Source of the DNA: Liolophura sinensis
Taxonomy: Eukaryota > Mollusca > Polyplacophora > Chitonida > Chitonidae
DNA: 64,000 bases
Assembly (NCBI RefSeq): GCF_032854445.1
Contig: NC_088304.1
Location: 33,038,810-33,102,809, forward strand
Direction: 5' to 3'
Part shown: piece after piece, positions 23,341 to 35,397 of the stretch
Layout: every line of letters starts with the position of its first letter
Numbering within the stretch: position 1 is the first letter of the stretch
The notes under the pieces: generated by a model
Told to the model about the DNA's origin: nothing
The model's input: only the letters and a program-made list of their open reading frames with translations
The model's database searches: none
Translations under genes and position numbers: made by a program

Positions 23341-24086
23341 AATGTTCCTTCTGTTGTTTTGTGTTATACATGTGTATATGATATTACATGGCGGCGTGAC
23401 ACAAAGGTCCTGGTTGTGAACCTGGAAAAATGTCGTTCAGCAAAAGTTTATAGCTGTTTACAAGGGCCACATTTTCCTTGCCTCTGATTTATTTATACAC
23501 CATACAGAGCAACTAAAGAGCAGATAAATCCGATGAAGTTTTGTGTTGGCATCGAAAGGCTTTAATGTACCTCTGAAGTGCATACAACTTACAAGCCAAA
23601 CTTCGGGTGAATTGAAGAACTGAAAACAACACCAGTCTTGAATAGGTATACGCACTTCAAATGTTGTTAAAAGATCATCATACGCATGTAGGGTATATTA
23701 ATATGCCGTGATGACCGATTTCTCGAAAAGAAAAGTTTACCGCGCATTTTCTGGCTTGTCCCTTCAGGATCTGTGTAAAGGTGAGGTAGGCGTAATTCCT
23801 AAACCTGAGATCTGTTTCATTACTCTCAGCTTAACTATTGGGGTTACGCATTTGAAAACAATCTGATGTCGGAGTCCCGTGTAAGTGAAAGTCTAACTGA
23901 GTCTGAATGCGAACTGAAATGTTACAAAAAAGAAAGAACTCATGTATCAGGTTAATATTGTCTATAAACTGTTACAGAAATTTATCACAAAACATGAATA
24001 ATGTAATTCTGCACTATTATAAAAGTCAAATCAATAAAGTGTTCCACATTATAAATATTAAAAATCTTCCTTATGCGTTAAAACTT

Positions 24087-24173
<87 letters not shown>

Positions 24174-25985
24174 GATCTATAAATCCTCGGGCATTTTGGA
24201 AGGCTTATAGTCAGGCTTTATCATAAAAGAAAATAATGCATATATGTATACCTTGAAACAAAAAAATTACACGTACATTTGCAATGCATACATGTTTGAA
24301 AATCCAGATAGCAGCTGGGGACAAATTTTCATGAATACTTCCATAACGTTAAGTTATCGCCCGAAGTCGACTTTGAGGCTATTCGGCCAGTGCTGATCTG
24401 TTGAAACAAAGACAGAAGCTATGTGGTAAAAGGTTTCGCGACTAGAATTCGTAACATTTGCATGGTCAACTGGGAAAGACAGTAGGGGCCGCAAGTCAGA
24501 ACAATTCCTTGCAAATTAAAAAAAATTAACGTTTTGAGTCAAAGACTGATGATAACCCTAAAACTTCATTAATACATGCCATTTATATACGCGTTATACA
24601 CGGGGTTTTACACGTGGTTTGGGAACATATGTTATTAACTACACGTGGATGTGATCTTTAGGCCCCTGTAGAATCCATTTGCTCCATCTGTAATAAGATG
24701 CAAAAGTTACATAGAAGAAAACGTGTAAAATTTTGGATTGGAGATAATGACGAAAAGGGTAATGGCTTTGGGTGCATTGCACCTTTGGTGTTACCTGCTG
24801 GAATATTCTAAATTTGTACAATCTTGGACTGAATATTTGTTGATTTTAGCTAATAATCGCTCCTTAAGGCGTCAAACACCTGTTTATATTGGCCCAAACG
24901 ACAGACACGCGTGCCAAACATAAACACAGCCATTTGGAGTGCCGAAGAAACCGTCGAGAAATTTAAGCACTATAAAACCAGCTAATTGCGACCGGCTTTT
25001 GAACTGCTTCTCTAAATAAGACCATTGGGTGAATTTTCTCAGGGTTTAGGATGCTGAAGGAACAGTTAGCACTCCCAATTCGCGGCTTCTCGTCACATCT
25101 ATCAGGCTTTATCACCAGTAATTATGACTAAATGACCACTGCTTGAGCAAATGACCGCACCAGACTGGCTTCGTCATGCAGAGCGAACGAACAGCTGTTT
25201 GGCCTTGTGAAAGAGACAAACAAGATCGCGCCGAGGCACCCACAGGCACATCTCAGCCAAACCCTTTCTTAGGAGAATAAAACACATCCAAACACCCCTT
25301 CAGACCCACCCCAGGGAGCTGTACCACTTATTTCAAATATATACACCCAAGCTATAGGCATACTTTGCGCACAAAGTATCCACAGCGGACATCCCAGACC
25401 ATTGTCTTTTCAGTGTAGGACTCTAGAGGAGACGCTAGAATTGCTCGGCTCAAATGCAATTCTACTATTCGCCCAGATAATATCTAACCAGCGTAATAAA
25501 TTAATAGCAATTACTCTTCCCGAGACAGTGCTGTCGTGAAATACTTAATCCGTCAGAACTCAATCGCTAAAGATAATTCTATGAGTCGGGCACTCAGAGC
25601 ATGAATGGGCCCACCTGAATGTATAATGATACATTAATTGCATCAATGTTACATCACCTGTGAAAATTGATTTAAAGAAATATAGCCTAAGTGTTATTAA
25701 ACTTTCACGAATTCAACTTCCAACAATTAATTGCCAGTGCATGCAACAACACTGAGGCCTGTATACAAGCCTATACGTGAGGCATTGTTCAAGATGCAAA
25801 TCTTTTCCCGTAGGACGTCTTTACGCGGACCAATGTTTTGTATACGATGACCGGACTTCGTAAGAAAAAAAAAATACAATTCAATTGTGATTACGAAAAT
25901 TCTATATAAATTGAATGTACATGTATTTGACTGACAGCTGTGGCCAACTCTTCAACAGTCTCTACTTATGGTACAGTTAATGAAA
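23341..25985. other. Intergenic, no gene recognised
   Basis: AT-rich sequence with one long (AT)n. Short open frames lack codon bias, splice partners or family resemblance. Confidence 0.6.
24090..24170. repeat. (AT)n microsatellite, about 80 bp
   Basis: Pure TA repeat. Its translation gives only alternating Tyr-Ile, so the surrounding open frame is not a gene. Confidence 0.97.
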
Positions 25986-26515
25986 TTTGATTAATTCTGT
26001 ATCAGCTAAAGCGTTCCAGCAAAACCTCCAACTGTTTGGTTACACCGTCTTGCTCTAGTGAACACTCAGTTAGCAATCTACATACTCTCTGGCGTTGCCC
26101 GTGGATTGTGCCAGTATCAGTATATGTATATAGTGTCCCTGTGTGGTCAATCACTGGTCAAGATGTCAGGCTCTGCTGATTCTCTTTGTGTGAAACCTGA
26201 CATTTTCCGGTCTAAAATGATAAATATACATTTTATTGTCTTGTAAAACATCCATTTAACGAATTTTCCATCGTTCTACAAAAACAGTTCATTCCCTTAC
26301 AGTCCCTCATCGACCGGGAAACGGCGTCTCAAACATAACCCCAAAACAGGCGTATCTAGTATAAAAATTGCTCGAATGAGCTGTTGCGAGGAACACATGA
26401 ACATTTAAAAAATCTCCATTCAGTATTCTCTGTCCCACGCTTTTTATAACCCGACCATTCGCTCAACTTTCTAGTGAACAAGTTGTATAGTATCTAACAA
26501 TGACCTCTAAATTGT
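25986..26515 (+). repeat. Decayed copy of the array unit (left part)
   Basis: Colinear with 27,720-28,170 of unit 1: CTCCAACTGTTTGGTTACAC against CACCAACTGTTTGATCACAC, then ATCACTGGTCAAGATGTCA, TCTCTTTGTGTGAAA and ATTGTCTTGTAAAACATCCA. Divergence is much greater than among the four array units. Confidence 0.75.
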
Positions 26516-27496
26516 GGGGCCGATTTCACAAAGCCCTTTTTGATTTAAGTCTAAACTTGAAATACGACTACAAACCTTGTGTTTGGGTTTTAGAAATTAA
26601 AATTGTGTACTACTCATCAATGTTATCTTGACAAAGGCGTAAAACACCAATTAAATAAATAAATATATTTTTATTGGCATGGTTATTTGGCATGGTATAT
26701 TGCGTCAGGCAGCTGGAGGTAATATCTGTTCAGTTACATCCTATACTGTCTCAAGTAGTCAGAGGTAATATCTGGTCAGTTGTACCGTATATTGCGTCAA
26801 GCAGCCGGAGGTGATATCTTCTCAGATACATCGTATACTGTCTCAAGCAGTTGGAGGTAATACCTGGTCAGTTGCATCGTGTGTTGCTTCAAGCATCTTG
26901 TATCGTATACAAATTTGCTTCAAGTCGCATATTATCTATTCAGTTGAATCTTGCCTAGGCATAGTTACTCATTCTCACGGAATCAAGATAAGGGTCATAT
27001 AACTTTTCAGTGGAATTCAAGCATTATAGAATGACACTTCAAATGATTCGACTGTGTCACTAAAGATGCAAGCTTCTTAAGACTATGCAAATTATTTCTC
27101 TACACGCCATAGTTCTCTCAGAATTTTTCAAAATATTTGTTGCAGAGGAGATTGACAAGGTTGAACAATTTAGGTAATCGTCATCTCACTGGCTCTGGTT
27201 TCTCTTCCCAAATACCAGAATGCTTTTTGTCTGTTTTAACCGCCTTGCTCCAAGGGAGCGTGCTTGGTAGCCTACATAGAATAGTCGGTTTTTCATAACT
27301 TCCTGGAGCCATTTTTGAGTTGAGCTAGGGTTTTGAATTCTATTTTACCAGTTATTTTGAACTTTGAAGTTCAAAATATTTTATCTAATGACGTACAACA
27401 TATGTAAAAATTTCATCTTCTAGGGACAAAACTAAGCATTGAGACTAAGTTTTAAATTTTGACTTAAGCCAGAAAGGGCTTTATGAAATAAGCCCC
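26516..27496. mobile_element. Long-TIR MITE (about 980 bp)
   Basis: The left end GGGGCCGATTTCACAAAGCC and the right end, reverse-complemented GGGGCTTATTTCATAAAGCC, are imperfect inverted repeats extending about 45 bp (through TTTAAGTC / CTTAAGTC). It sits where array units carry a much smaller element with the same ends (28,170-28,392). The interior holds a SINE-A tail remnant (about 26,634-26,670) and a 46-bp minisatellite. No transposase was seen. Confidence 0.75.
26702..26900. repeat. 46-bp minisatellite inside the MITE
   Basis: Four full units start at 26,702, 26,748, 26,794 and 26,840, with a partial fifth at 26,886. Units share TCAAGCAG-GGAGGTAATATCT-TCAGTT. They alternate between GCGTCA and GTCTCA starts, a 92-bp dimer pattern. 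Confidence 0.88.
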
Positions 27497-28169
27497 AGTT
27501 ACACGTGACCGAGGTGATGACTGTCAATATCTGTTTCCAGGTTGCTTATGTTCTTTTTTCTTCAGGCCTTCGTACATGTATAATTCGGTTTTTCGACGCC
27601 GTAGGGCCTACAATAAGAACTAGGGGGCTGCCGGCTTTCGTTACTGAAGTGTCCTTCAATAGGACAATGTACAAGCAGAACAGAACTATCCGAGATGTGA
27701 TTCTTTATCCCAAGGAGTCCTAGAACAACCACCAACTGTTTGATCACACCCTCGTGGTGTTTGAGGGGACAGAACGGTTTAACACAAGAGCTTGCGTTGA
27801 AGCACGTGGGCTGGGTCTGTATCATTTTAGGTACATGCTATCCGTGTGTGGCCAACCTCTGGTCAACCACTGGTCAAGCTGTCACGCTCTGTTGACCCTC
27901 TCTGTGTGAAATGGGACAGGTTCCTCATTAAACTTGTTCAGATATTGTCTTGTAAAAACATCCACTTAATCAATTCCTCATCGTTAGGTTCAGTCATTCA
28001 CATTTTCTGCCTGATTCAATTAAACACGGCTTAAAACGAGGAGCTCAGACAGATCGCTCTCACTGAGAATACAAGGAGTTGTCCGAGTGAAGTTCACTGC
28101 GGAACATTAGTCCAAGCAATTCAAACATGATTTTGTTTGATTACATTCTACTCCCCACATCCTTGTTCT

Positions 28170-28392
28170 GGGGCTGATTCGTCAAATCCATTTCTAAATT
28201 AAGTCAGAATTTGAAATGTGAGCTAAAGGTTCATTTTCTTGCTTTAGAAATTAAAATTTTGTCCACCTTATCGATATTACCCAAGACAAACGTGTCCAAA
28301 TTTCAGTTCCCGCTACCAAAAACTAAGCATTGTGAAGAGGTTTTAAATTTTGACATGGAATTGTCAAAATGACTTTATGAAATTGACCTATG
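28170..28392. mobile_element. Short MITE in unit 1
   Basis: GGGGCTGATTCGTCAAATCC at the left mirrors the right end, whose reverse complement reads GGTCAATTTCATAAAGTC. It matches the ends of the 980-bp element at 26,516 but lacks its interior. Confidence 0.65.
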
Positions 28393-28405
28393 GTTGAGGT
28401 GTAGG

Positions 28406-28640
28406 AGGTCAATCCGTCGCCGACGGGTTTAACACGCCAGCGCGGAGCAATGACTCAAGAGCCTCTTACCCATGTGGTCCCTGTGAGTTCAAGTCCAGCT
28501 GTGAGGTCTGCAAGCAACCTGCGAATGGTGCTGGTTTCCCCTGGTTTCCTCCAACCATAATGATACAGCCGCCGTTGTGTAGGCCTAAGTAAAATATTCT
28601 TGAGTACGTTGTAAAAAAACACCATCAAATAAATAAACAT
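28406..28640 (+). mobile_element. SINE-A in unit 1
   Basis: Diverged tRNA head (AACACGCCAGCGCGG), B-box-like GTGAGTTCAAGTCCAG, body CAGCCGCCGTTGTGTAGG and tail ACACCATCAAATAAATAAAC. Confidence 0.85.
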
Positions 28641-29303
28641 TAAATCAATCGCCTGAACTTTGGGGGCGTATACCATGTCCTCTTGTGATCGGACATTAGT
28701 TCAATTTTTAATATAAAAATGTGCAAACCATATGAGACAATGGGGTGGTAAACTGGACGTACCACTGACCACACTAAATAAGACATGGTGACAGTCGATT
28801 TAGTAAATAAGACAATATATATGAAGTGAAAATGTATGTTGGCCTTCATTCTTTTCACACATTTTCATCTACAGAGACAATTCTCAATACATTCTCACAT
28901 GCATACATTTGTATATGGTTAAATTCAGCTACTAATTAACTGTGATATTCAAGAGGTAGCAAAGCTTCATACCAAGGTACATGCACATTTTTAAGACAAG
29001 CAAGTTAACTCAGTAAGACAGTTACCGCTTAAGTTCTATGTCTAACTTAATTTACATATAACAACTGTCCTAAATTCAAGATATTTTAATTAAAGCGTGA
29101 CTATAGACAATATGCGATTCTTTATTCATCACACTGCGCTGAAGCGATGACACTACCGCACATTTTTCTAAACACAGTTACACATTGTATGCACCACTCA
29201 TACGTTACAGTAATGGAAACATGTAATAATTGTTACTGATTACAAATCAATGAGCGGTTTGTCGTAAAAATTGCTGAATCATACTCAACTACATGCGGAT
29301 AAA

Positions 29304-29428
29304 GTCTTGGGTTTCCTCCGGGCTCTGCCCGATTTCCACCGACCATAATGCTGGCCGCCGTCGTATTAGTGTGTACGGCGTATAACACCAGTCAAATAAA
29401 TAAATTAAAAAAAATAAATAAATAAATA
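29304..29428 (+). mobile_element. SINE-A 3' fragment in unit 1
   Basis: GGGTTTCCTCCGGGCTCTGC, GGCCGCCGTCGTATTAGTG, GTACGGCGTATAACACCAGT and an AAAT tail. It is truncated in the body. Confidence 0.85.
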
Positions 29429-29776
29429 TTGTTTGATTTCCCTCAAATATTGCCAGAATTTCAAAGTCGTGAATACATATATGGTTTTGACCGACCCACC
29501 CCCGAATTTGCTCGGTGTCCTCCAACCTTAATGCTGGTCACCGTCATATTCATAGTTTTAAGCAGTTGTGTACCTGGCAATCAACAAGATTGTGAACTGG
29601 TGATTTTTGCCCATTCCAAAAGTTCAAAGTACTAAAAGACACCAAAACTATCACATTTGAAAGCTAGACACATACTGATTACTTACAGGATTTCTTACCT
29701 AAAAGCTATGTGTTTCGTTTTTTCGTTGTCGACCTCAGTTGGGTTAAATTCGCTTTGTTTTCATCTCCAGTACCTT

Positions 29777-29820
29777 AGTCACGTGGCCAAAGGGTGGTCG
29801 GATGATTGGCTCAGCTATGA
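29777..29820. promoter_or_regulatory. E-box plus inverted CCAAT module in unit 1
   Basis: GTCACGTGGCCAAAG is followed about 15 bp on by GATGATTGGCTCAG (CCAAT on the minus strand). The same pair occurs in units 2 (about 37,450) and 4 (about 51,990); unit 3 has lost it by deletion. The E-box half survives in the diverged copy at 59.5 kb. A promoter role is only a suggestion. Confidence 0.3.
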
Positions 29821-30130
29821 CTTCAACATGAAACTATTAAGATGTGACACCTAAACATCCAAGTCTTATAAATAAATAAAATAAATCATGTGTAGCTTTA
29901 CTATTCTAAATAAATGTTAAGCTTTTTCTCTTGCCGATATACTACGTATAAACAAACGAACTACGATTCATTTTATTTTTCTTCTAATTAAAACCTATTT
30001 CCAAACATTCCAAAAGATATATCATTATTTCTTTTAAGTCTGTTCCCACTGCACGTTATCAACCTGGCACCAAGCTGTACATGTACCTATTTTCTGTCGT
30101 TACGGATGACATCCGCAACAGCAGACGGCG

Positions 30131-30215
30131 CTCGGGCGACGTCATGCATGCTCGTGTTATTTACATCACGCTTACGTAATGCTCGTCAGACATATTAGTC
30201 ACGATGACGTAACAG
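30131..30215. promoter_or_regulatory. CRE/bZIP-like motif cluster in unit 1
   Basis: GACGTCAT (30,138), TTACGTAA (30,172) and TGACGTAA (30,205) fall within 75 bp. The cluster is almost unchanged in units 2 (about 37,800-37,886), 3 (44,638-44,724) and 4 (52,341-52,425). A perfect TGACGTCA also occurs once per unit (32,037, 39,454, 46,557, 54,253). Confidence 0.35.
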
Positions 30216-30578
30216 TGGATTGTAAGAGTGTCAGTAAAACAAGTGGCTGTCTACGCAAAACACTGATGATCATGTCCGTGGGATGAAACCATCATGCACC
30301 TTGAAAAAATACAAACGTCTTTTCTTGAACGTGGAATATACTTTTAACACTGTACATAATCCTTTAGTCCCACATGGTATACCCACGTGCTTTTAATATA
30401 TGGGTTATATGAAGCAATTTATACATTTCTGAAGAATCTGTATTAATGGCACTTGTTGATGTTTTCCTTCACTCGCTGTTGGGTGTCCTGAACCGGCGTA
30501 AAGCCCTAGTACAGGGGTTAAATCAGTGGTCTTCCTACTACCAATCAATATATTCCGTCCACATTGAGTTCCACATCT

Positions 30579-30709
30579 GCAAAGTCGTCTCAGTGAAGCG
30601 GCACTGGATAAAAGAGCGGTGGAAACCCGTCCTGCAACAAGGAGGCAATTTACTCGCACTCTAAGGGCTCCTTCGACGCCATATGACTAAAAAATTGTTA
30701 AGTACGACC
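30579..30709 (+). mobile_element. SINE-B part in unit 1
   Basis: GGATAAAAGAGCGGTGGAAA, CAACAAGGAGGCA and CATATGACTAAAAAATTG...GTACGACC match the reverse complement of the SINE-B at 60,187-60,516. The tRNA head is absent. The recurrent 72-85 codon open frames here are SINE-derived. Confidence 0.8.
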
Positions 30710-32473
30710 TGAAAGTAATATAGCAAAGCCTAAGCACTCATTCACTAAACATATGCAAGTGAAATTTTGTGCGTCATATCTGATACATTTCGTCATATAT
30801 AGGCTACTTTCCAGGGGTTGTTGATTGACAACGGGATCTCCATCGACCGTCGTCGTTTCAATGAAATATTCTTGTACACATGCAAGCTTAAATTTTAAAC
30901 AATCTGGACAAACAGTGGAATACATAAACGGTCATGTCATATTTTATATACATACATATACACTATATCAAGTTTGTCCTCAAATCCACGAGTATCAAAA
31001 GAAGATAATGTCATTCTCTTGTCTACATTGATAATTAAATAAATAAAAAATAAATAAATAAATACACATGTAAAATTAAGCTATTCATGTACGGTCATGC
31101 TTGTCCAGTGCAGGTCGGAAGCTCTAGAGAGAACTCTCACCCACGTTAATACGTCATGCACGAGCGCTAATCATGTCGACAGCATGGTCGAAAATAGCTG
31201 ATTGTCTGATCGCCGGTGATGTCATTTGACAGTCACACGACGGAGATGAGAGGAAATGGAGGGCAGTCTTGGATGACTACCATGGGAGAATTATATCCTC
31301 TGTATTCCCTGGTACAGTGTACTCCTTGTCGTAAAACTCCCCAGTACACTGTCATTTCATCTGTTACAGTACTTCACGCCATGAATATACATGTGTATAG
31401 ACGTGGACATCAATGTTTACGAAGCACCTCTTTGTTTTTTTAATGATAAACGAAAGAATATTAGACATGAACAACACTTAATTTATTACTTCAAAAAAGC
31501 TTTTAAGGAAGCGCATACACTACTCCAGCCACATGTATATAGATATATGCAAATGCTCATGTATATATAAAATAAATTTCGACAACTGGAATATCAACAA
31601 TTGATTTCCCCGGACACGGCATCACTGATAACATTTCATGTTATATACATGTGAATGCCACGTGATTTTATTTTCTACACTTCTTTCCCCATGTTGTATG
31701 CTGGTGATAAAAAAAACGGCACTGAATCCCCTTTTTCAGAGGGCCCGACTTTGATTAATAGATACTCAATATCGAATATCGAATTTGACACAGATTTATC
31801 TACATGTGGTAGCCTACCTGTTTTTCATAGGGATATGTATCATAGGCAAAGGGTTTTCAAGCTATTTTGCCTGTCATACACGCGATAAAAGGTCAGAAGA
31901 AAGCATGGTCTGGTGACCTCATGATGCCGAACTGATATCATTTGCATGGGAGTTAATCCTTATAGGTTGAGAGTTTGTAATGAAACTGCAAACGAGGCTA
32001 GTGAGTCTGTAATCAGCAGCTAAACTTGCGTCTCCATGACGTCATCTAACCAAACAAACCAACATTTGTGACCACTGTATCGAGAGCTTCTAGGTCAAGT
32101 CGAGATTTATCGCGTATTTACTTCATTTTATTTCAACGCCATACGTCATCTGCCTATAAGACAGAGTAAACCGGATGGGCAGGAATAATCCCCGTAGTGC
32201 TTGTCCAAGTCACTTACACACCCGCGGACTCACAGTTGCAGCCGAACCAACAAGCCAAAGCTGGATTCGAACTTGTATATAGCTTTATGTAACTGAACCA
32301 AACGAAATATACATAAAACAGTTTATTTGTATAAGGCTGGTTTAATTTCAATAATATTAAATATTATTAAAATATATTAAGCTAACAAAGGTCAGACTGG
32401 AGTTGTACATTCTCGAAGAGTAATTTTATGGAACAGTTTTACCAGTTAATTCAAAATTTATTTGATTATTTCT

Positions 32474-32639
32474 TGATTTATTTATTTATGTAATTGAATG
32501 GGGATTTACAGCGTACTCGGAATGATTTCACTTAAGCTACGTCGGTCAACATTATGGTGGGAGAAAATCCGCCAGAGCCCAGGAGAAACCGACGACAATC
32601 TGCAGGTTGCTGGGGACCATCCCAAGTACTGGTGGAATG

Positions 32640-32670
<31 letters not shown>

Positions 32671-32680
32671 GGGGCTGCAT
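32474..32680 (-). mobile_element. SINE-A in unit 1 with (TG)n(G)n replacing its head
   Basis: (TTTA)n tail, GTCGGTCAACATTATGGTGG, CCAGAGCCCAGGAGAAACC and CTGCAGGTTGCTGGGGACC. Where the head should be there is a (TG)n followed by about 20 G. Confidence 0.85.
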
Positions 32681-33662
32681 GGGTCAAAATTTCTTATACT
32701 CTTTACAACTTTATAAACTGCTGGTTTCCAATATGAAATGACTTTAGCACTCGACCTTAATGCAGAAATAATTGTAGCGAAAAACAAATGCGTTTTTATT
32801 TTACCGAAGGGACAAAAAACGGTTATTAGTTCAAATATTTGAACAGATTTAAATATGTTCAAGTAAAGTTTAAAACAAAATGAAGAAAATTTAGATTTAG
32901 TGGTGTGTGATTGAAGATGATGGCATTTTCATTTATATTGTCGTTCCATCATCATGCATTCATGCTTCAATACACCTAATTATCCAAACAAATATGGTTT
33001 TCTTGTTTGGTTTATCTGCCTAAATTATATGTATGTATAATAATATCAAATGGTTAAGTCAAGTGTAAAGACATATCTTTGAAAGAGGTTTTTTTGTTGT
33101 TGTCATATTCTATATAACAAAGCGAGACACTGAGATTCACGAATGGGCGTAGTGATACCAGCGTGTCGGAATAAGGCAATTTATGCACGGGAATGACTGC
33201 ATGTGGCTACAGTGTTGATGTTCAGAAAAGATATTATTATAAAGTGAAATTCAATAAAATTTAAAGAACGCACGTGGACTAAATTAGAGCTCCTACTCTT
33301 GTTAAACATTAAGCTTCGGACAAAGACTTCAAAGGTAGCCCGGATTATAGCAGGTGTCATTTCAACATGATATAACGGCATGCAGATTTTAAGCGTGACA
33401 GCTGTAAAATATATATAGTACCCCAGCTGACTAATTCACTTAAAGCCTAATTGTTCTTGCTACACCCGTCCCAGCCCTCGGGCACATGTGGTCGAGTCTT
33501 GAATCCTGTACTAGCTCGTCCGATCGAGGCTTCATACAGGAGGTAAATCATGATATGGCATCACGCAAGCTCAGACTGTTTTATCATAATCACAAAATGT
33601 ACAGGAGAGTGGGACAAAGTGTAACTGCAAATATGAAGTCTGTATACACTTCGTGTATGGGT

Positions 33663-33800
33663 GCAACCTGCGGAGGTTCGCGGGTTTCCCCCAGGCTCTG
33701 CTCGGTTTCCTCCCACCATATCACTGGCCGCCGTCGCATAAGTGAAATATTCTAAGTGAGTACGGCGTAAAACACCAATCAAATAAATAATTAAATAAAT
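33663..33800 (+). mobile_element. SINE-A 3' part in unit 1
   Basis: CAACCTGCGGAGGTTCGCGG, TTTCCTCCCACCATATCACT, GGCCGCCGTCGCATAAGTG, GTACGGCGTAAAACACCAAT and an AAAT tail. Confidence 0.88.
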
Positions 33801-33836
33801 CTATGTGTGCATGTATATAAATATGAATGCATAAGT

Positions 33837-34157
33837 TTTAACGTCGTATTTAAGAAATTTTTAGTGACGACGAAAAGTGATTAGGTATGTGCACATATAT
33901 TGTGTCTTCTTGTGGCAGGGCGAGTCCATGCCGACAAAGTGCTGGCGCCATTGAAGTATCACGCCAAAGACACCAGACATGACACCCAACCACACAAATT
34001 GTACAGGCACCGGGCCAACGGGTCATGTTTCCTTGCTCTAACCTCTCAGCGCTGAGTGCCAAGCGAGGTAGCATGCAGCAGGTACCAAGTCTTTGGTATG
34101 ACCAGGCCCAGGTTTGATCCCGAGGTCTGCCAACTTCGAGGCGGACATTGTAACCAT
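33837..34157 (-). mobile_element. SINE-B in unit 1, nearly complete
   Basis: Body end AACGTCGTATTTAAG and GACGACG, centre TCTTGTGGCAGGGCGAGTCC and GACACCAGACATGACACCC, and the tRNA head at the high end (TTTGATCCCGAGGTCTGCC, GAGGCGGACATTGTAACCA). Confidence 0.85.
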
Positions 34158-35327
34158 GTATGTAGTCATTGTTTACAGCAAATTAATGACAAACATTTGT
34201 GGACATAAAATGACGTGTTACGCAGTGCTTATTTATTTATATGCAGGCTCCCGTTCGACCTTTGGCATATTGGAGAAAGTCAAGATAACACGAGAGTTCC
34301 GCTGACCACTTACTGCCACCGGCGTCCCGACAGCAATGTGAACAAAGAAAATCTAGAAAATCCGAAATTCAATGATATTGAAACTCACGTCAAGATATCT
34401 ATCGTCACTACGCCTAGCTATTGTCTATCCTCAAACATCAATGTCAAAGTGCCATTGTGCACACTTTTAATTATTTCATTTGATTCACACAACCTCGGAG
34501 GCCCAAGGGTAACAGTGAAGATTTAAGGTCTCCACATTCCTTTTCGTATACATCTTCCCGACGGAAGGTGGGGGTGGGTGGGGGGTGATGTCGGTGGATG
34601 ACATTAACAGTTCAGGCTGTTACGTAATAGAAATACCTGACCGTGTAAGACAAGTTGATGGGAGTTGTCGTCCTTTATGTTCGAAGTGGGGATTTCCCTT
34701 TCCGGGCGCATTGCGATACGCATTACACCACACAAATCCGTTCACTTAGCACGGCTAATTTGAAGTCTGAACAATACTATCGATACTACCTGATGGATGG
34801 TCCACACTTGCGTACATATAATGCTGTAGGTCTATAAACAAGGAATGTGGTCAGTATATCAAACCTTTGATGTGATCAGTATATAATCGACCTGTGCCAG
34901 CCAAGCCCACTCTTGTACCTCACTCACATGTGCATGTCGTTGTTACAAACGTAACGAAACCTGTTAAGATAACAGTTGCTGCATATGAGGAAATTCATCG
35001 TTTTATTTTAAGGGAAAATATAAGCATACTTTCAAACACCAGTGTCATGATTTAAAAATTTCATTGTCAATTGTCTTACGTCATACATTCTAAAGAGTTC
35101 ACTTATAAGTTAAACAGCGGTCAGATTTATGTACATATTAAGGAAATCGGTGTGCCCGGAGTACATTTATACCCGACTCACTCGCTGGCGTAAATTAATT
35201 TAAACGGCACAGAGAAACTGTGGGCATGGTTCACAATAGCACGATGGCGTGATCCAAAATCACCACAGATTTCTATTTGACGTAGGCAAATGCCTACACA
35301 TTTACTTTTGGAAATTCGAAATTCCTT

Positions 35328-35397
35328 TCCGGCCATACGTGGTAAAGTCTGGCAGCAACCTGCGAATGGTGCGGGATTTTCCCGCTTTCCTCTTTTC
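35328..35397 (+). mobile_element. SINE-A internal fragment at the unit 1/2 junction
   Basis: CCGGCCATACGTGGTAAAGT, GCAACCTGCGAATGGTGCGG and TTTTCCCGC match the middle of SINE-A. The same piece lies at the 2/3 and 3/4 junctions (42,794 and 49,864) but not in front of unit 1. Confidence 0.65.

Larger units (their letters stand above)
27545..35397 (+). repeat. Tandem array unit 1 (about 7.8 kb)
   Basis: First of four head-to-tail units, registered on the word TTCAGGCCTTCRTACATG at 27,561, 35,398, 42,862 and 49,933 (spacings 7,837, 7,464, 7,071). Similarity to the other units is near continuous apart from indels. No open frame exceeds about 120 codons, and no transposase, reverse transcriptase, histone or rRNA sequence was recognised. 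The unit contains a MITE, three SINE-A pieces, part of a SINE-B, a CRE-like cluster, a fourth SINE-A piece and a SINE-B near its right end. Confidence 0.9.

Noticed and set aside
23907-24182. 91-codon open frame
   Set aside because: Half of it is alternating Tyr-Ile from the (AT)n microsatellite.
30405-30664. Recurring 72-97 codon frames on both strands near 30.5, 38.2, 45.0 and 52.7 kb
   Set aside because: Much of this segment is a headless SINE-B, and open frames on both strands at once are not credible genes.
31216-31443. 75-117 codon open frame repeated in the array units (31,216, 38,634, 45,734)
   Set aside because: Unit 4 carries an in-frame TAA at the same place (about 53,502), unit 2 has a different end, and there is no family resemblance. 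Repetition reflects unit duplication rather than coding constraint.
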